From: Astragalus membranaceus
Lineage: Eukaryota > Streptophyta > Magnoliopsida > Fabales > Fabaceae
DNA: 64,000 nt
Direction of reading: 5' to 3'
Assembly (NCBI GenBank): GCA_039519185.1
Contig: CM076846.1
Span: forward strand, 71,100,666 to 71,164,665
Shown: piece after piece, positions 10,730-23,340 of the stretch
How the letters are laid out: each line of letters begins with the position of its first letter
Position numbering within the stretch: position 1 is the first letter of the stretch
The notes under the pieces: model-generated
Databases searched by the model: none
The model's input: only the letters and a program-made list of their open reading frames with translations
What the model was told of the DNA's origin: nothing
Translations under genes and position numbers: made by a program

Positions 10730-12894
10730 TGTAACATCCCTGAATTTTAAGATTCGAATTATGAAGTATATGAACGATTTAATTATGGGAGCGAGATAAT
10801 TATACGTAACTCGAATTATACGTAACTCGAATTATATGAACGATTTAATTATGGGAGTGAGATAATTATACGTAACTCGAATATGGGATGGTCGAGAAAT
10901 CAAAGCTTAGCTAAAAACCGTAGGAGCAAAAAGGGTTTTCGGCACCTAAACTATGGTTAAATGAACCAAGGGCGTTATGGTCATTTCCTTACCATTAAAC
11001 CCTCAGCCCATAACACCCCCAGCTGAACCATTTTTTCTCATTCATCACTTCCAGCAACTAGTAAACAAAAGAAAAGATGGAAAAAAAAAAGAGAATAAAG
11101 AGGAGAGAGTGGGCGAAGGGAGAAGGAAGGAGAAAGGAGGAGAGCTCTCTTGAACCTCCATGCATGTAAGTTCTCTCACCTCCTCTCCACTCCATTTTTC
11201 ATGCTCTTTCTATTGAGCCTATTTTCTGAACCAAACTCTCCCTCTTTCAACTTGCACCATTTTCGGATTTGGAGCTCCAAGGAGAAACAATGGAGTCTTG
11301 AGCTCACTTGGAGCATTGCATGTGCATTGGGAGTTAGAGATGAAGTAAATCTGAACCTACCTTGTGAATTAGAGGGTGTTTTGAAGATAGTACAGTTGCT
11401 GGAGTGGAGTTCGATTAGGGATGAAAGGTGAGTGAGGTTGATGATCCAAGTTAATCAAGATTTCTAGGTGAAATCCGTATGAGCCATCTCCAATGCTTAC
11501 ATTGTATCTTTCGGTACACAGCTCTTCTGTTCATGATTTTTGTTGCTCTGGAAACTAGACACAAAATGCTTCATAATGAGCACAAGAACCGTCGGATTCC
11601 ATTTGGAAATGAGGGTGATATCGTGTCCTAAAGTTTCGATTCAGAATCAGATACTGTATTGGATCAGTCACCTTGTTTCGGTGATATCTCGCAAACTACT
11701 GGTTGCATGCATCTGAATCTATCTTCATCAGAAAGTAGACTAAATTCTCTTCACAATGGGCACTGATTTGAAGGAGTTTGGTTGCGAATTGCCATAGATA
11801 TGGCAGTTACAAATCTGCCAACTGTTGCTGGGAAACTGAAAGGAGAGCTGAAAATGTTTATTCGTCGAATTGAGGATTCGAGGCGACAAGATCGCGAGAG
11901 ACACCATTTCCATATACCGTAAAGGAGGTCAGTAGCAAGAGGAACGTTGGTTGCTGAGTCCGGTCACGGAGGCTTTCGGAGCGTGTTCGGGATTTGCGGG
12001 GATTGTTCGATGCGGTTACATGTTTGAGCATTTCGAAGTCTCGGCAATTCCGTGATTTTCATCACGCTGGTGAGTTCTACTCATGGATTTGGGAAAATAT
12101 GTTTTTCTGAAATTATAACACATTTTGTTTCTCGGCGAAAAACTGATTTCGAAAGATTTTCGGGTCGAAAACCACTTTTGAGAAAAATAGCGTTTTACCG
12201 TTTTTATCGAAATATTGAGCAATTTATGAATTGTGTATTTAAACCTTTCGCTGGAATATGGTCTGGAATGTTGTTTATTAAATCTGTTTTTAGGTTGGAG
12301 AACGATCGGAATTCGATTTGGGCGACAAAAGGAAAGCGGAATGAGAAATCAGAATTCAGTAACAGAACAGGCCGCACGGGTCGTGCGCCCCTGGGCACGG
12401 ACCGTGCGCCCACTTCGGTTTGGCTGTGTGATTTTGGTGCATCACGAACGGGTCGTGCGCCCCTGGGCACGGACCGTGCGTGAGCTTCTGTTACCGGTTC
12501 CCGATTTCTCGTTTCGTCGCTCCTTTCGATCCCAAATCACTTCTAATATTCCTCCCAACCAATTTTAAGGATATTGCCCTAATAAAAGAAATGTTTTGAG
12601 TACGTTCGACATTATTTTGGAAAAAGGGTTTTTGAAGGTTTAAATTATTGAAAAAGCGAAACTTAGACCGCGTGTGAGATAATGTTGTTGGCATAACAAA
12701 CCGGATCGTGGATCCTTCTCGACGCTATGATTATAACGCCGGATGTCTAACTTTGAATTCATCAAAACGGATTATAGATCGAAAATAGATATTGATTATC
12801 TAGAACTTAAGAGACGGTCCAATGCGGACACGATATATATTTTATAATGTATCACGTTGGGTGATGACCCGACAAGTAGCATACTAGGGAGGGA
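10730..12894 (+). repeat. Older Tekay-like LTR, left part (split by the element at 12895)
   Basis: Starts TGTAACATCCCTGAA after a purine tract. It is interrupted at 12894 by a younger element and resumes at 20782. The summed length is about 2.9 kb. A direct duplication of about 66 bp lies near 10779-10880 (units sharing GAGATAATTATACGTAAC). A pyrimidine-rich and gene-like stretch around 11150-11430 is open by chance; nothing in it is recognised. Confidence 0.8.
12377..12480 (+). repeat. Two copies of a 32-bp GC-rich hairpin in the older LTR
   Basis: The 32-bp segment (CGGGTCGTGCGCCCC, then TGGGCACGGACCGTGCG) occurs at 12377-12408 and 12449-12480, 72 bp apart. It folds through GTGC/GCAC and CCC/GGG pairing. 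A diverged reverse-strand copy is found in the LTR fragment at 55936-55968, which ties the two LTRs to one family. Confidence 0.75.
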
Positions 12895-15529
12895 TGTAAC
12901 ACCCAAATAATTTAATTAATTTATTTAATTAAATTATTAGGGATTTATTTTATTTAGTGATTTAATTAAATTTAGAAAATAATTGAGTGGGTGCATATTA
13001 TTATTTAGGGCATGATGTTGGCTTGGAGCGCACATAGGGCTTGAGTTGGATAAGCCCATGACCCAATACCCAACATAGGCGAGTTTGGCTAAGTGAATGG
13101 GGTTAGGGTGTGAGGCTTGGCATTGGCGAAATTCCTAAGAGAGAGTTGAGAGAGTGAGCCGTTTTGGAGAGCAAAGAAAAGGAGAGAAAACGCAAAACTT
13201 CAAGAAAGAAAGAAGAAGGAAGGGCGAGGATCAAGAAGAGAAGGGGGCCTCCATTTTTGCTGAATTTTTGGTGGTGATTTCCTCTCAAGAACTCCTACTT
13301 CTTCTAACATAAGGTAAGGGGGGATCATCTTTCTCTATAATAGATTGTGTGATGGGTTTTAGGATGGGATTTAGCCTAGATCTATCCATATTATTGTTGA
13401 TCCATAATCATTGCTATCTTGATGAATATATGTGACTTATGATCTTGGTGATTGCTTGATTTTTATGTGTTTTTGATTATATTCATGTTGATTGAGATTA
13501 ATGATATGATCATACATGTGTTGTTGAATTCACTGTTTTGAGATGTTCTGACATAGGTTTAGTATTTCAGTGACTGAGAACGTTTTACTAACTGAAAAAT
13601 TATGTGGTTTGTCATTTCGAAAACTTGATTGAATGCTTGTTAATTTGACGCTGGTTTGGTTGCGTTTAGAGCTGTGAAGATCGAGTTATGAATTCCACAA
13701 GTTAGGGTAATATTCTGGAAGCATTCTGGACATAGGTTCGGTATTTTTAAAACTGGGAACTTTCTGTTCGTCAAAAAATTATGGGACTTTTTTTGTTAGA
13801 AAACAGACTTAATTTTGGTCACTTTGGCACTGGTTTGGTTAAATTTGGAGTAGTGTAGCTCGAGTTATGAGCGTCCCAAGTCAGGTCAAATTTCTGGACT
13901 TAAACCTGGTATAGGTTCAGTGTTTCAGGTCTTGTGTCTTCAATTGAACTCTGATTTGAACGATTCTTTTTCCATTAGAAACTATACTCAAATTGATTTT
14001 GTTAAGGCTAAGGTTTTGTTCCATTTGGTCAAGTGTAAGTCAGTTTAGAGTGATTTGAAGTGAAAGGACAGAATCTGTCCAGTCTGGGAACCATTCGGGT
14101 TGTTTCTAAAAACTGTACTAACTGGCTCATTGTTTTGAAACTTTAAATATATGTTCAGAAACTACACATCTGTAGCTTTCCAACGAGGGGTCCTTTGTAA
14201 TTTTTCGATGTCGTTTACTATTTTAACTAATTTGCCGAATTCTGGCTGCCGTGTTCGCGTAGCCCAGGGTGTCGCTGTTGTTCCCAAATTTGTTTTTCGA
14301 ATATCTTTTGACTCGGGACTCCGTTTTAGGCGTTTCAAAATGTTTTGGAAAGCTTATTCAGACGCCCATCTGAATATTCTAGTTTGGGGCTCAGTAAAGT
14401 ATTTTCTGGAAGAAATGTTGATGATTAACTCAAACCCTAAAAGTTGTCATTTTGAGAAAATGTCGAGTCGCAATCATTTTGGAAAATGAATCATTCTGAA
14501 GAAAAATATGTTAGTTGCTGTTGTATGGACGCCCGTGTGGCTGTCCCGGTTGAATAATGAAATTTTATGAATAAAGTGACGAAAATGCCCTTGGTGGCCA
14601 ATGTGTGAGTGTCTTGACGATGATGCCCTTAGTGGCTAGTTTTGTTGACAAAAATGCCCTTAGCGGCCAATGGGTGAGTAACATGATTAGCGATGATGTG
14701 ATATAATTGGCGATGATGTGATGTAATTAGCGAAGATGATTAGCGGTGATGATTAGCGGTGATGATTAGCGGTGATGATTAGCGATGATGATTAGCGATG
14801 ATGATATAAATACTGATGTGATACTTTTAGCGATGATGGGATATAATTGATGATGATGATGTAATGTGATTGATGCATGTTCATAGTGTCGCATGCATCC
14901 ATGTGCATTCAGCGGTGATGTAGGCTTCGACCATGCGGTGAGTAGGCTTCGGCCAAAGCGGTGATGTGCCCTCAAGGCTTATTGCGGTGATGATGGATCC
15001 ACATGTATATATTGCATTCTCATTCATCTACATGCCATAGTGACGGATTGCCTTAATGAGTGACTCTCGAGTGATTATGTGATGACTGTAGTATGGTTGT
15101 TCTAGTCCTGTAATTCTAGCCTGAGACTTATCACATGTTCTATTATATGGTTAGATTGAACTCACCCTTTCTCTGTTGAATGTTACCCTACGTGGTAACT
15201 GCAAGTGATCACGAGTGAAGGTATTCGTACTCTTCACTATTTGGAGTCGGGTCGTCATGCTCTGATACGTAGCACTCAGTGGGGAGGGATGTACCTTAGT
15301 TTTCTGATGACTGTTTAACTGTTATGATTCATCGATGATTTAATGATTTTCCGCTGCTTGAATAAATGAGAATTTAAGTGCTATGTATTAGCTTTTCGGA
15401 AAATGACGTAATTAAGCTATTAGCGTTTTGACGAAAATGTGACACTCCTCATGTTGAAAATAAAAGAAAAAGATTTTTGTAAACTCTTGTTTTATAATAA
15501 TAAATAACGGGTAGAAAAGGGGTGTTACA
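12895..15529 (+). repeat. 5' LTR of the non-autonomous element (2,635 bp)
   Basis: TGTAACACCC ... GGGTGTTACA. Near-identical to 18155-20776. The main length difference is one extra 12-bp unit of a GATGATTAGCGGT-type tandem array at about 14720-14810. Short open frames such as 13103-13288 (minus) and 14151-14489 (plus) recur in both LTRs and are not genes. Confidence 0.93.
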
Positions 15530-15533
15530 TTAG

Positions 15534-15545
15534 TGGTATCAGAGC
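15534..15545 (+). other. Primer binding site, initiator-methionine tRNA type
   Basis: TGGTATCAGAGC starts 5 bp after the 5' LTR end. It is complementary to the 3' end of plant tRNA-iMet, the usual primer of chromoviruses and copia elements. Confidence 0.9.
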
Positions 15546-18140
15546 AATGGTTGGTCCGTCCGGCCAAGTCGTTGAGTCGTTGTGTCGGTTAACGACCAAC
15601 TGTTGACTTTTGAATCTAACGGTTGTTTGTGTTGTACGAACGCTTCTGCAGGTAAAGGTAAAACAAAAAAAATTGCTAATGATAAGTGAACTAGTGGGGG
15701 AGAAGTCCCTACTAGTGTTGTGTGCCTTTGTCGTATGTCTGTGTGTAGATTCTGTGTTTCGTTTTTGGTTATGTTTTCCTTCGACCTCCTTGTTGCATGC
15801 TGTTAAAAGACTTGCCCCGTTGCTTAGTGCTCGCATGTGTTTTGATTTGCCTGAACTGTTTTAATCTTGATGCTAAGGCTAATCGTATTGTAAAATGGTT
15901 TTGCTGATTATTTAAGTTACTACTTCGTCGATGACGTGCAAATAATGTTTTGATTTAGTATTGGACCTTGCGTGTTCTTCATGATATTCATTGATTGCGA
16001 ACTTGTTTCGTTAAATTGTGTTAAGTTGTTTTTATCACTCTCAGTAATGACATCAACGCTTAAAAATGTTGAATCTTGCATCCCTTGACTTATAACTATT
16101 TTCTATTGAAGGGTTAACTTCGCTATCACCAGAAATTGACTTATGCGTGTTAGTTAGCCTATCTTTCTTTACCTTGTGTCTCTGATTGTTTTGTCATGCA
16201 ATGCTGTGAGTTTAGAGCCTTCACAATTATTTTATAATAATGCTTGCAGTTTAGTATTTTTGCACTTGAATTGTTTTGACAAAGTTTTGGTTATTACTTC
16301 TTGAGTTGTATTATGTGGTTTTAGGACCTAAGAATAAAAAGATTTTCTGAGAACTGCTTGTGAAAATCTTGTTAAACCAATTTAATGTCGGATACCAATA
16401 TTGATATTAAAATTATTTTGATGCTAGCCGTGAGTAAGGTTCTTACCGTAACGTCTTCTTGATTACATATTGGCATTGTATACCAAACGTTTTATGAACT
16501 TCTCGGTAGTGTGTTTTAAGGTTCGAAAACTGATTACAATGAAAAGTTGCTTTGCGGAATTATTTTTTTTAGTCACTGCCTCGCTATTAACCGCTGTGGC
16601 GTCTTAAACCAATGAAAGTGAAAATGTGTTTGTTCAAATGCTGTGACTTTATTTCCAACGTGAAGGTGTCTTTTGTAAATGAAGCGTAACGATTTTAGCA
16701 GTAGGCTGTGTCATCCCTACTTTCGTTTTCTCCCCTATTTGCTCAGTTTTCCTCGAGGTGTGATCTTGTGCGTTTGAAAATCTATGACATGATCTTAGTT
16801 GTTGCCTCTTGATTTATGCTATGTGGTTCTGTTTTCCTAAAAGGCAAAGTGACTTCTGGAAATGTTTTTGAACATCTAGTGAACGATTTTACGGTTAGGT
16901 ACTGATATTAGTGTTGAAAGTCATTTTAGTAAATGGACGTTGATCTCGTATCAAGTTTTTAATACGGTATTTGATTGCACAATGGTGCTACACGGTCTTA
17001 CTGTCTTGACTGTTGCGAATGATAAAAAAAAAAATTTGTTTGAAAACTTCAACTATTGTCGCCTCCTATTTTTGCTACCACGTGAAATGACATTAAAAGT
17101 GGGCTGAATTTTATGTGGTTAGTATTACCCCACATATTTTACTCTATTTCGGTTTTCACAATGGTATGGAAAAATCTCCTTTGGCAAAATAATAACTATG
17201 ACCTGTAACCGTCTACAACGAGTTTCCCGGATTTTGCTCTAGCTGTTGCACTCTTTGTAATTGTGCCCCGTGATTTTGAAAACCATTGCTGCTGCTATCT
17301 GATAATAATTGTTACTAGCCCCGAAAAATTTCTGTTACCGTTCTCGATTTTATGCGCTGCTCCGTGTATCTTGGGGTTTTTGATATGTTGTCCGTCGACC
17401 CTTGGTTGACGTTGTGGAAATATGTTATGTGATCGTATAATATGTGCCAATTTGTTGCTGTTGTCGAAGGCGCTTACCCTCGGGCGCGCCGTGCCTGTTT
17501 TGCTGTGTTGCTTGCGGCGCCTTAGCGCCCACCGTTGTGACTAAGTTGTTAGTCCTGATGCTGCCGATTGTTATCATAATTGTTGAGGTTGTGGTTGTTG
17601 CCATGTCGTATGCTGATGTTTTGCTATTGTTGCCTTGGGTACTGCCGAGTGGCCCAAATTATGTTGTTTGTTGTCGTGGGTACCGCCGAATGGCCCGCGT
17701 TGTCATCGATTTATGTTGTCGGCCGGTGGCCATTGTTGTTGAATTGCATTGTGTGCACTCTGTGAGTCTTGCATTGATGGTGTGATGGTCGGTATACGCT
17801 GTGTCCGTAAGGGTAGATGAGTGAGGTAGAACCCAGGTCAGCTTATCAGAGTAGCGCAGCGAAATTTTGGCAGGTTATGTTAGGAAGGAACTCTAATAGA
17901 GTTTTGGGGTGATCATGTGGTACCGGCATGATTGCGCTCAAAAACCCTACCGGTGGACCTGAGGGAGGAGAGGTCTGGTTGATATTTCCGGAGTTACCTG
18001 GCCGAGTAAGTAGGAGGGACGGCCGCCCAATCACTTATCGCCGGTAACCAAGGAAATAATGATCAGCTTGTTGGATCGTTGGTTTATTAGTGGAGGAGTG
18101 TTGGCTTAGGCGGTTAAGTTTTCGAGGACGAAAACATTCT
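15546..18140 (+). other. Non-coding internal region of the non-autonomous element
   Basis: No gag, protease, RT or integrase is recognised in any frame. The first about 120 bases resemble the leader of the autonomous-type copy at 1-87. A GC-rich stretch with GGCGCC and CGCGCC sites lies at 17460-17540. Small open frames (15610-15864, 17444-17785) show no family features. The last 40 bases copy the end of the autonomous pol region (TTTTCGAGGACGAAAAC). Confidence 0.75.
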
Positions 18141-18154
18141 AAGTGGGGGAGAGT
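18141..18154 (+). other. Polypurine tract of the non-autonomous element
   Basis: AAGTGGGGGAGAGT directly before the 3' LTR. It is identical to the tract before 6944 apart from the flanks. Confidence 0.85.
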
Positions 18155-20776
18155 TGTAACACCCAAATAATTTAATTAATTTATTTAATTAAATTATTAG
18201 GGATTTATTTTATTTAGTGATTTAATTAAATTTAGAAAATAATTGAGTGGGTGCATATTATTATTTAGGGCATGATGTTGGCTTGGAGCACACATAGGGC
18301 TTGAGTTGGATAAGCCCATGACCCAATACCGAACATAGGCGAGTTTGGCTAAGTGAATGGGGTTAGGGTGTGAGGCTTGGCATTGGCGAAATTCCTAAGA
18401 GAGAGTTGAGAGAGTGAGCCGTTTTGGAGAGCAAAGGAAAGGAGAGAAAAGGCAAAACTTCAAGAAAGAAAGAAGAAGGAAGGGCGAGGATCAAGAAGAG
18501 AAGGGGGCCTCCATTGCTGCTGAATTTTTGGTGGTGATTTCCTCTCAAGAACTCCTACTTCTTCTAACATAAGGTAAGGGGGGATCATCTTTCTCTATAA
18601 TAGATTGTGTGATGGGTTTTAGGATGGGATTTAGCCTAGATCTATCCATATTATTGTTGATCCATAATCATTGCTATCTTGATGAATATATGTGACTAAT
18701 GATCTTGGTGATTGCTTGATGTTTATGTGTTTTTGATTAAATTCATGTTGATTGAGATTAATGATATGATCATACATGTGTTGTTGAATTCACTGTTTTG
18801 AGATGTTCTGACATAGGTTTAGTATTTCAGTGACTGAGAACGTTTTACTAATTGAAAAATTATGTGGTTTGTCATTTCGAAAACTTGATTGAATGCTTGT
18901 TAATTTGACGCTGGTTTGGTTGCGTTTAGAGCTGTGAAGATCGAGTTATGAATTCCACAAGTTAGGGTAATATTCTGGAAGCATTCTGGACATAGGTTCG
19001 GTCTTTTTAAAACTGGGAACTTTCTGTTCGTCAAAAAATTATGGGACTTTTTTTGTTAGAAAACAGACTTAATTTTGGTCACTTTGGCACTGGTTTGGTT
19101 AAATTTGGAGTAGTGTAGCTCGAGTTATGAGCGTCCCAAGTCAGGTAAAATTTCTGGACTTAAACTAGGTATAGGTTCAGTGTTTCAGGTCTTGTGTCTT
19201 CAATTGAACTCTGATTTGAACCATTCTTTTTCCATTAGAAACTATACTCAAATTGATTTTGTTAAGGCTAAGGTTTTGTTCCATTTGGTCAAGTGTAAGT
19301 CAGTTTAGAGTGATTTGAAGTGGAAGGACAGAATCTGTCCAGTCTGGGAACCATTCGGGTTGTTTCTAAAAACTGTACTAACTGGCTCATTGTTTTGAAA
19401 CTTTAAATATATGTTCAGAAACTACACATCTGTAGCTTTCCAACGAGGGGTCCTTTGTAATTTTTCGATGTCGTTTACTATTTTAACTAATTCGCCGAAT
19501 TCTGGCTGCCGTGTTCGCGTAGCCCAGGGTGTCGCTGTTGTTCCCAAATTTGTTTTTCGAATATCTTTTGACTCGGGACTCCGTTTTAGGCGTTTCAAAA
19601 TGTTTTGGAAAGCTTATTCAGACGCCCATCTGAATATTCTAATTTGGGGCTTAGTAAAGTATTTTCTGGAAGAAATGTTGATGATTAACTCAAACCCTAA
19701 AAGTTGTCATTTTGAGAAAATGTCGAGTCGCAATCATTTTGGAAAATGAATCATTCTGAAGAAAAATATGTTAGTTGCTGTTGTATGGACGCCCGTGTGG
19801 CTGTCCCGGTTGAATAATGAAATTTTATGAATAAAGTGACGAAAATGCCCTTGGTGGCCAATGTGTGAGTGTCTTGACGATGATGCCCTTAGTGGCTAGT
19901 TTTGTTGACAAAAATGCCCTTAGCGGCCAATGGGTGAGTAACATGATTAGCGATGATGTGATATAATTGGCGATGATGTGATGTAATTAGCGAAGATGAT
20001 TAGCGGTGATGATTAGCGGTGATGATTAGCGATGATGATTAGCGATGATGATATAAATACTGATGTGATACTTTTAGCGATGATGGGATATAATTGATGA
20101 TGATGATGTAATGTGATTGATGCATGTTCATAGTGTCGCATGCATCCATGTGCATTCAGCGGTGATGTAGGCTTCGACCATGCGGTGAGTAGGCTTCGGC
20201 CAAAGCGGTGATGTGCCATCAAGGCCTATTGCGGTGATGATGGATCCACATGTATATATTGCATTCTCATTCATCTACATGCCATAGTGACGGATTGCCT
20301 TAATGAGTGACTCTCGAGTGATTATGTGATGACTGTAGTATGGTTGTTCTAGTCCTGTAATTCTAGCCTGAGACTTATCACATGTTCTATTATATGGTTA
20401 GATTGAACTCACCCTTTCTCTGTTGAATGTTACCCTACGTGGTAACTGCAGGTGATCACGAGTGAAGGTATTCGTACTCTTCACTATTTGGAGTCGGGTC
20501 GTCATGCTCTGATACGTAGCACTCAGTGGGGAGGGATGTACCTTAGTTTTCTGATGACTGTTTAACTGTTATGATTCATCGATGATTTAATGATTTTCCG
20601 CTGCTTGAATAAATGAGAATTTAAGTGCTATGTATTAGCTTTTCGGAAAATGACGTAATTAAGCTATTAGCGTTTTGACGAAAATGTGACACTCCTCATG
20701 TTGAAAATAAAAGAAAAAGATTTTTGTAAACTCTTGTTTTATAATAATAAATAACGGGTAGAAAAGGGGTGTTACA
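18155..20776 (+). repeat. 3' LTR of the non-autonomous element (2,622 bp)
   Basis: Same start and end as the 5' LTR and nearly identical throughout, followed by the target duplication AGGGA at 20777-20781. Confidence 0.93.
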
Positions 20777-20781
20777 AGGGA

Positions 20782-21519
20782 AGTCATGACCCCTTTCCTA
20801 GGCCCTGTATACGTTTTGGCGTGGTCAAACGTGGGTTACCGGGATTAGTGGTTCTTGCGCGGCTGGTTTATGCTAAGTTAAGTACACGATTCGCCGGGAG
20901 TAGTGGTTCTTGCACGGTCGGCGTTTCGATTTAATCACTGGACATTGTTTGTCAACTTATGTTGTAAAGGTTTAATAATTGACCCAATTCGCCGGGAGTA
21001 GTGGTTCTTGCACGGTCGACGTTTCGATTTAATCACTGGACATTGTTTGTCAACTTATGTTGTAAAGGTTTAATAAATGAACCGATTCGCCGGGAGTAGT
21101 GGTTCTTGCACGGTCGGCGTTTCGATTTAATCACTAGACATTGTTTGTCAACTTATGTTGTAACGGTTTAATAATTGAACCGAGTGTTTGTGAGGGGGCA
21201 CGGTAGAACTCACTGAGACAAGTTGTCTCACCCAATCATTGTTGTTGTTTTTACAGAGAACAGGATATAAGGATAGCAGGCGGCACGGTTAGTTGTCAGG
21301 CTCGAGGAGAAGTTGGAGATGTGATCTTCCATCCATGTTTTAGATTTCTTTGATGTAGCCTCTGTATTCGGTCTTATGACTCGAGCTTGTATAATGTTAT
21401 TCCATAATTTTCCGCTGTTTCTTGTAAGAATTTATATCTGAACAGGAATTTGTATACTCTCATGTAAATCAAATTGTATATTTAGGTCTTTTTTTGTTTT
21501 AGAAATTCGGGGTGTTACA
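20782..21519 (+). repeat. Older Tekay-like LTR, right part
   Basis: Continuation of the LTR begun at 10730, ending GGGGTGTTACA at 21519. It contains a 98-bp tandem repeat and the segment CTCACTGAGACAAGTTGTCTCACC, also recognisable in the LTR fragment at 54859-55975. The next five bases, TCTTA (21520-21524), would be the target duplication of the host element. Confidence 0.8.
20891..21184 (+). repeat. 98-bp tandem repeat, three copies
   Basis: Copies begin at 20891, 20989 and 21087 with TCGCCGGGAGTAGTGG and include TTTCGATTTAATCACT and GTCAACTTATGTTGTAA. They differ at only a few bases. Confidence 0.85.
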
Positions 21520-21751
21520 TCTTATGATAGGGTTCACTAAACAATTTCTCCCCTTACATATACCTTGTTGATAGATGTTCCATTTTTTTCACTCGAATGT
21601 ATCCACAATTTTATTTAAAGAATCTAAAAGTGTCCTTCTTGAGAGACGTTTGGGATTATACTTTGCTTAATTTCATTAGAACAATGACAAGCAGAAGAAA
21701 AGAATCAATCAATAGTCAATAGTTAAGCCAAAAGCTTAATATCATCTCACC

Positions 21752-21762
21752 TATATATATAG
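21752..21762 (+). promoter_or_regulatory. TATA box of the cytochrome b5 reductase pseudogene
   Basis: TATATATATAG lies 53-63 bp upstream of the ATG at 21815, the right place for a plant core promoter with a short leader. The retrotransposon LTR end (21519) is only about 230 bp upstream, so distal promoter elements were probably displaced. Confidence 0.6.
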
Positions 21763-21814
21763 TTTGCAATGTGCAGATACATATATTGAGAAGCCAATTA
21801 ATTTAGATCCAAAA

Positions 21815-21879
21815 ATGTTTGAGTTACCATTCAACATGACACTTAGCTTCACCACACAGACATTACCTTTTGTCAAAAA
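21815..21879 (+). pseudogene. CBR1: CBR1 exon 1, part before the Helitron
   Basis: The ATG at 21815 opens MFELPFNMTLSFTTQTLPFV; a second in-frame ATG is at 21836. The frame is cut between A21879 and the first Helitron base, and continues exactly at T23946. The early start is chosen because it lies in a good position after the TATA box, but the second ATG is equally possible. Confidence 0.85.
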
Positions 21880-21890
21880 CTAGTACAATA

Positions 21891-21908
21891 CCTGTGCATC
21901 CGCACGGG
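21891..21908 (-). other. Helitron 3'-terminal hairpin
   Basis: CCTGTGC-ATCC-GCACGGG forms a 7-bp stem with one wobble pair. It is followed on the minus strand by 7 bases and CTAG, the standard Helitron 3' end signal. Confidence 0.85.
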
Positions 21909-22187
21909 CCGATCGCGTTACGTGACACGATTACCTCAAATAAAAACGTTAATTTGAAATCTCATTAATCTAAAATCAATTGTAAGATATAGAAGATGAT
22001 TTGCATATACACAGGTGTTGTCGTGTTTTTTGTATGAATGAATTTAGACGGTATTTAAATAGCCTGAACATTACCCCGTGAAAATAAAGAAAAATTTAAA
22101 GTAGATAAAAAAGGAGTTTCAATTAAAAAATTGATAAATATTAAAACTAAAAATGTAAAAGTATCATTTAAAAACAATATGTGCATT

Positions 22188-23340
22188 TATCCCGTGTGTT
22201 TTTATATATTAATGCAGTGTTTTTTTTATATATTAGTGTTGTTATCCCATGTTTTTTTTATATATCAATGCAACTATCCCGTGTTTTTTATATATATCAT
22301 TGCAGTTATCTCCGTATTTTTTTATATATCAGTACAGTTGTCCAGTGTTTTTTTATGTATCAGTGCAGTTATCTCATAGTTTCAATTGATTATTTGAGTT
22401 GATTAGTAGATTATTGTCCCGTGTTTTTTTTATATTTTGAGTTGATTAATAGATTATTAATCCCGTGTTTTTTTATATATCACTGCAGTTGTCTCCGTGT
22501 ATTTTATATATCAGTGCAGTTATCTGGTAGTTTCAATTGATTATTTTAATTGATAGTAGATCATAGTAGATAGTAAATTTGTTGGATAGTAGATTATCAA
22601 TAAAAAATAATTGTTTTAAATATTAATTAGTAATTTAAATAGTCATTAAGTCTGATTATTTTTTAAATAGTAGGTTTGTAGTAGTAGGCTTCAAAAAATT
22701 TAATTATCAATGACAAATATTAATCTCATGTTTTTTTTATATATCAGTGCAGTTATCTCGTAGTTTCAATTGATTATTTTAGTTGATTAGTAGATTATAA
22801 TAGATAGTAAAAGAGACATAGTATATTATCAATAAGAAATATTTATTTTAAACATTAATCAGTAGTTTAAATAGTCATTAAATATTGGTGTACTTATCCT
22901 GTGTTTTTATATTAAATATTAATCCTATGTTTTTTTATATATTGGTGTAGTTATCCCGTGTGTTTTTATATATCATCGCAGTAATCTCATTGTTTCAATT
23001 GATTATTTGAGTTGATTAGTATATTATTGTAGATTATTGCAGTTATCCCGTGTTTTTATATTAGATTATTTGAGTTGATTAGTAGATTATAGTAGATTAT
23101 AGTAGATTATTGCAGTTATCCCGTGTTTTTTTAGATAGTAGGTTTATAGTAGTTTTCCAAAATTATTATTATCAATGGTAAATATTAATTATAAATTGTC
23201 ATAAAAATTATAGGTAAATATTAATCCCGTGTTTTTTTAATTATAAATTGTCAAAAAAAATTATAAATATCAATGGTAAATATTAATCCTGTGTTTTTTT
23301 TATATATCACTGTAGTTATCCCGTGTTTTTTATTTATCTG
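22188..23340. repeat. Degenerate internal repeat of the Helitron
   Basis: At least a dozen irregular copies of a segment TATCCCGTGTTTTTTTATAT-ATCAGTGCAG occur, alternating with TTTCAATTGATTATTTGAGTTGATTAG blocks. Spacing is uneven (roughly 40-60 bp in the first part). Open frames across it (22131-22379) are repeat products. Confidence 0.75.

Larger units (their letters stand above)
12895..20776 (+). mobile_element. Young non-autonomous Tekay-like element with two long LTRs
   Basis: Two LTRs of 2,635 and 2,622 bp flank a 2.6-kb internal region with no gag or pol. The ends are TGTAACACCC and GGTGTTACA, flanked by a perfect target duplication AGGGA (12890-12894 and 20777-20781). A tRNA-iMet-type primer site and a polypurine tract are present, so the copy kept its cis signals while losing all coding sequence and must have moved using another element's proteins. 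The LTRs differ at few positions by eye, so the insertion is recent. It sits inside the LTR of a related family. Confidence 0.93.

Noticed and set aside
11150..11431. 93-codon frame with a signal-peptide-like start (LLSTPFFMLFLLSLF)
   Set aside because: Inside the older Tekay LTR in a region typical for LTR leader sequence; no homologue recognised and no introns or promoter of its own.
14151..14489. 112-codon frame repeated at 19411-19749
   Set aside because: The two copies are simply the same part of two nearly identical LTRs; conservation is due to recent insertion, not selection.
15534..15545. TGGTATCAGAGC as part of a tRNA gene
   Set aside because: Only the 3'-end complement is present, directly after an LTR; it is a primer binding site. 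The same holds for 59256-59267.
17444..17785. 113-codon frame rich in Cys, Leu and Val inside the non-autonomous element
   Set aside because: No domain, low-complexity sequence and no support from position. Treated as non-coding.
22131..22402. Hydrophobic open frames that look like membrane proteins
   Set aside because: They are translations of the AT-rich degenerate repeat in the Helitron.
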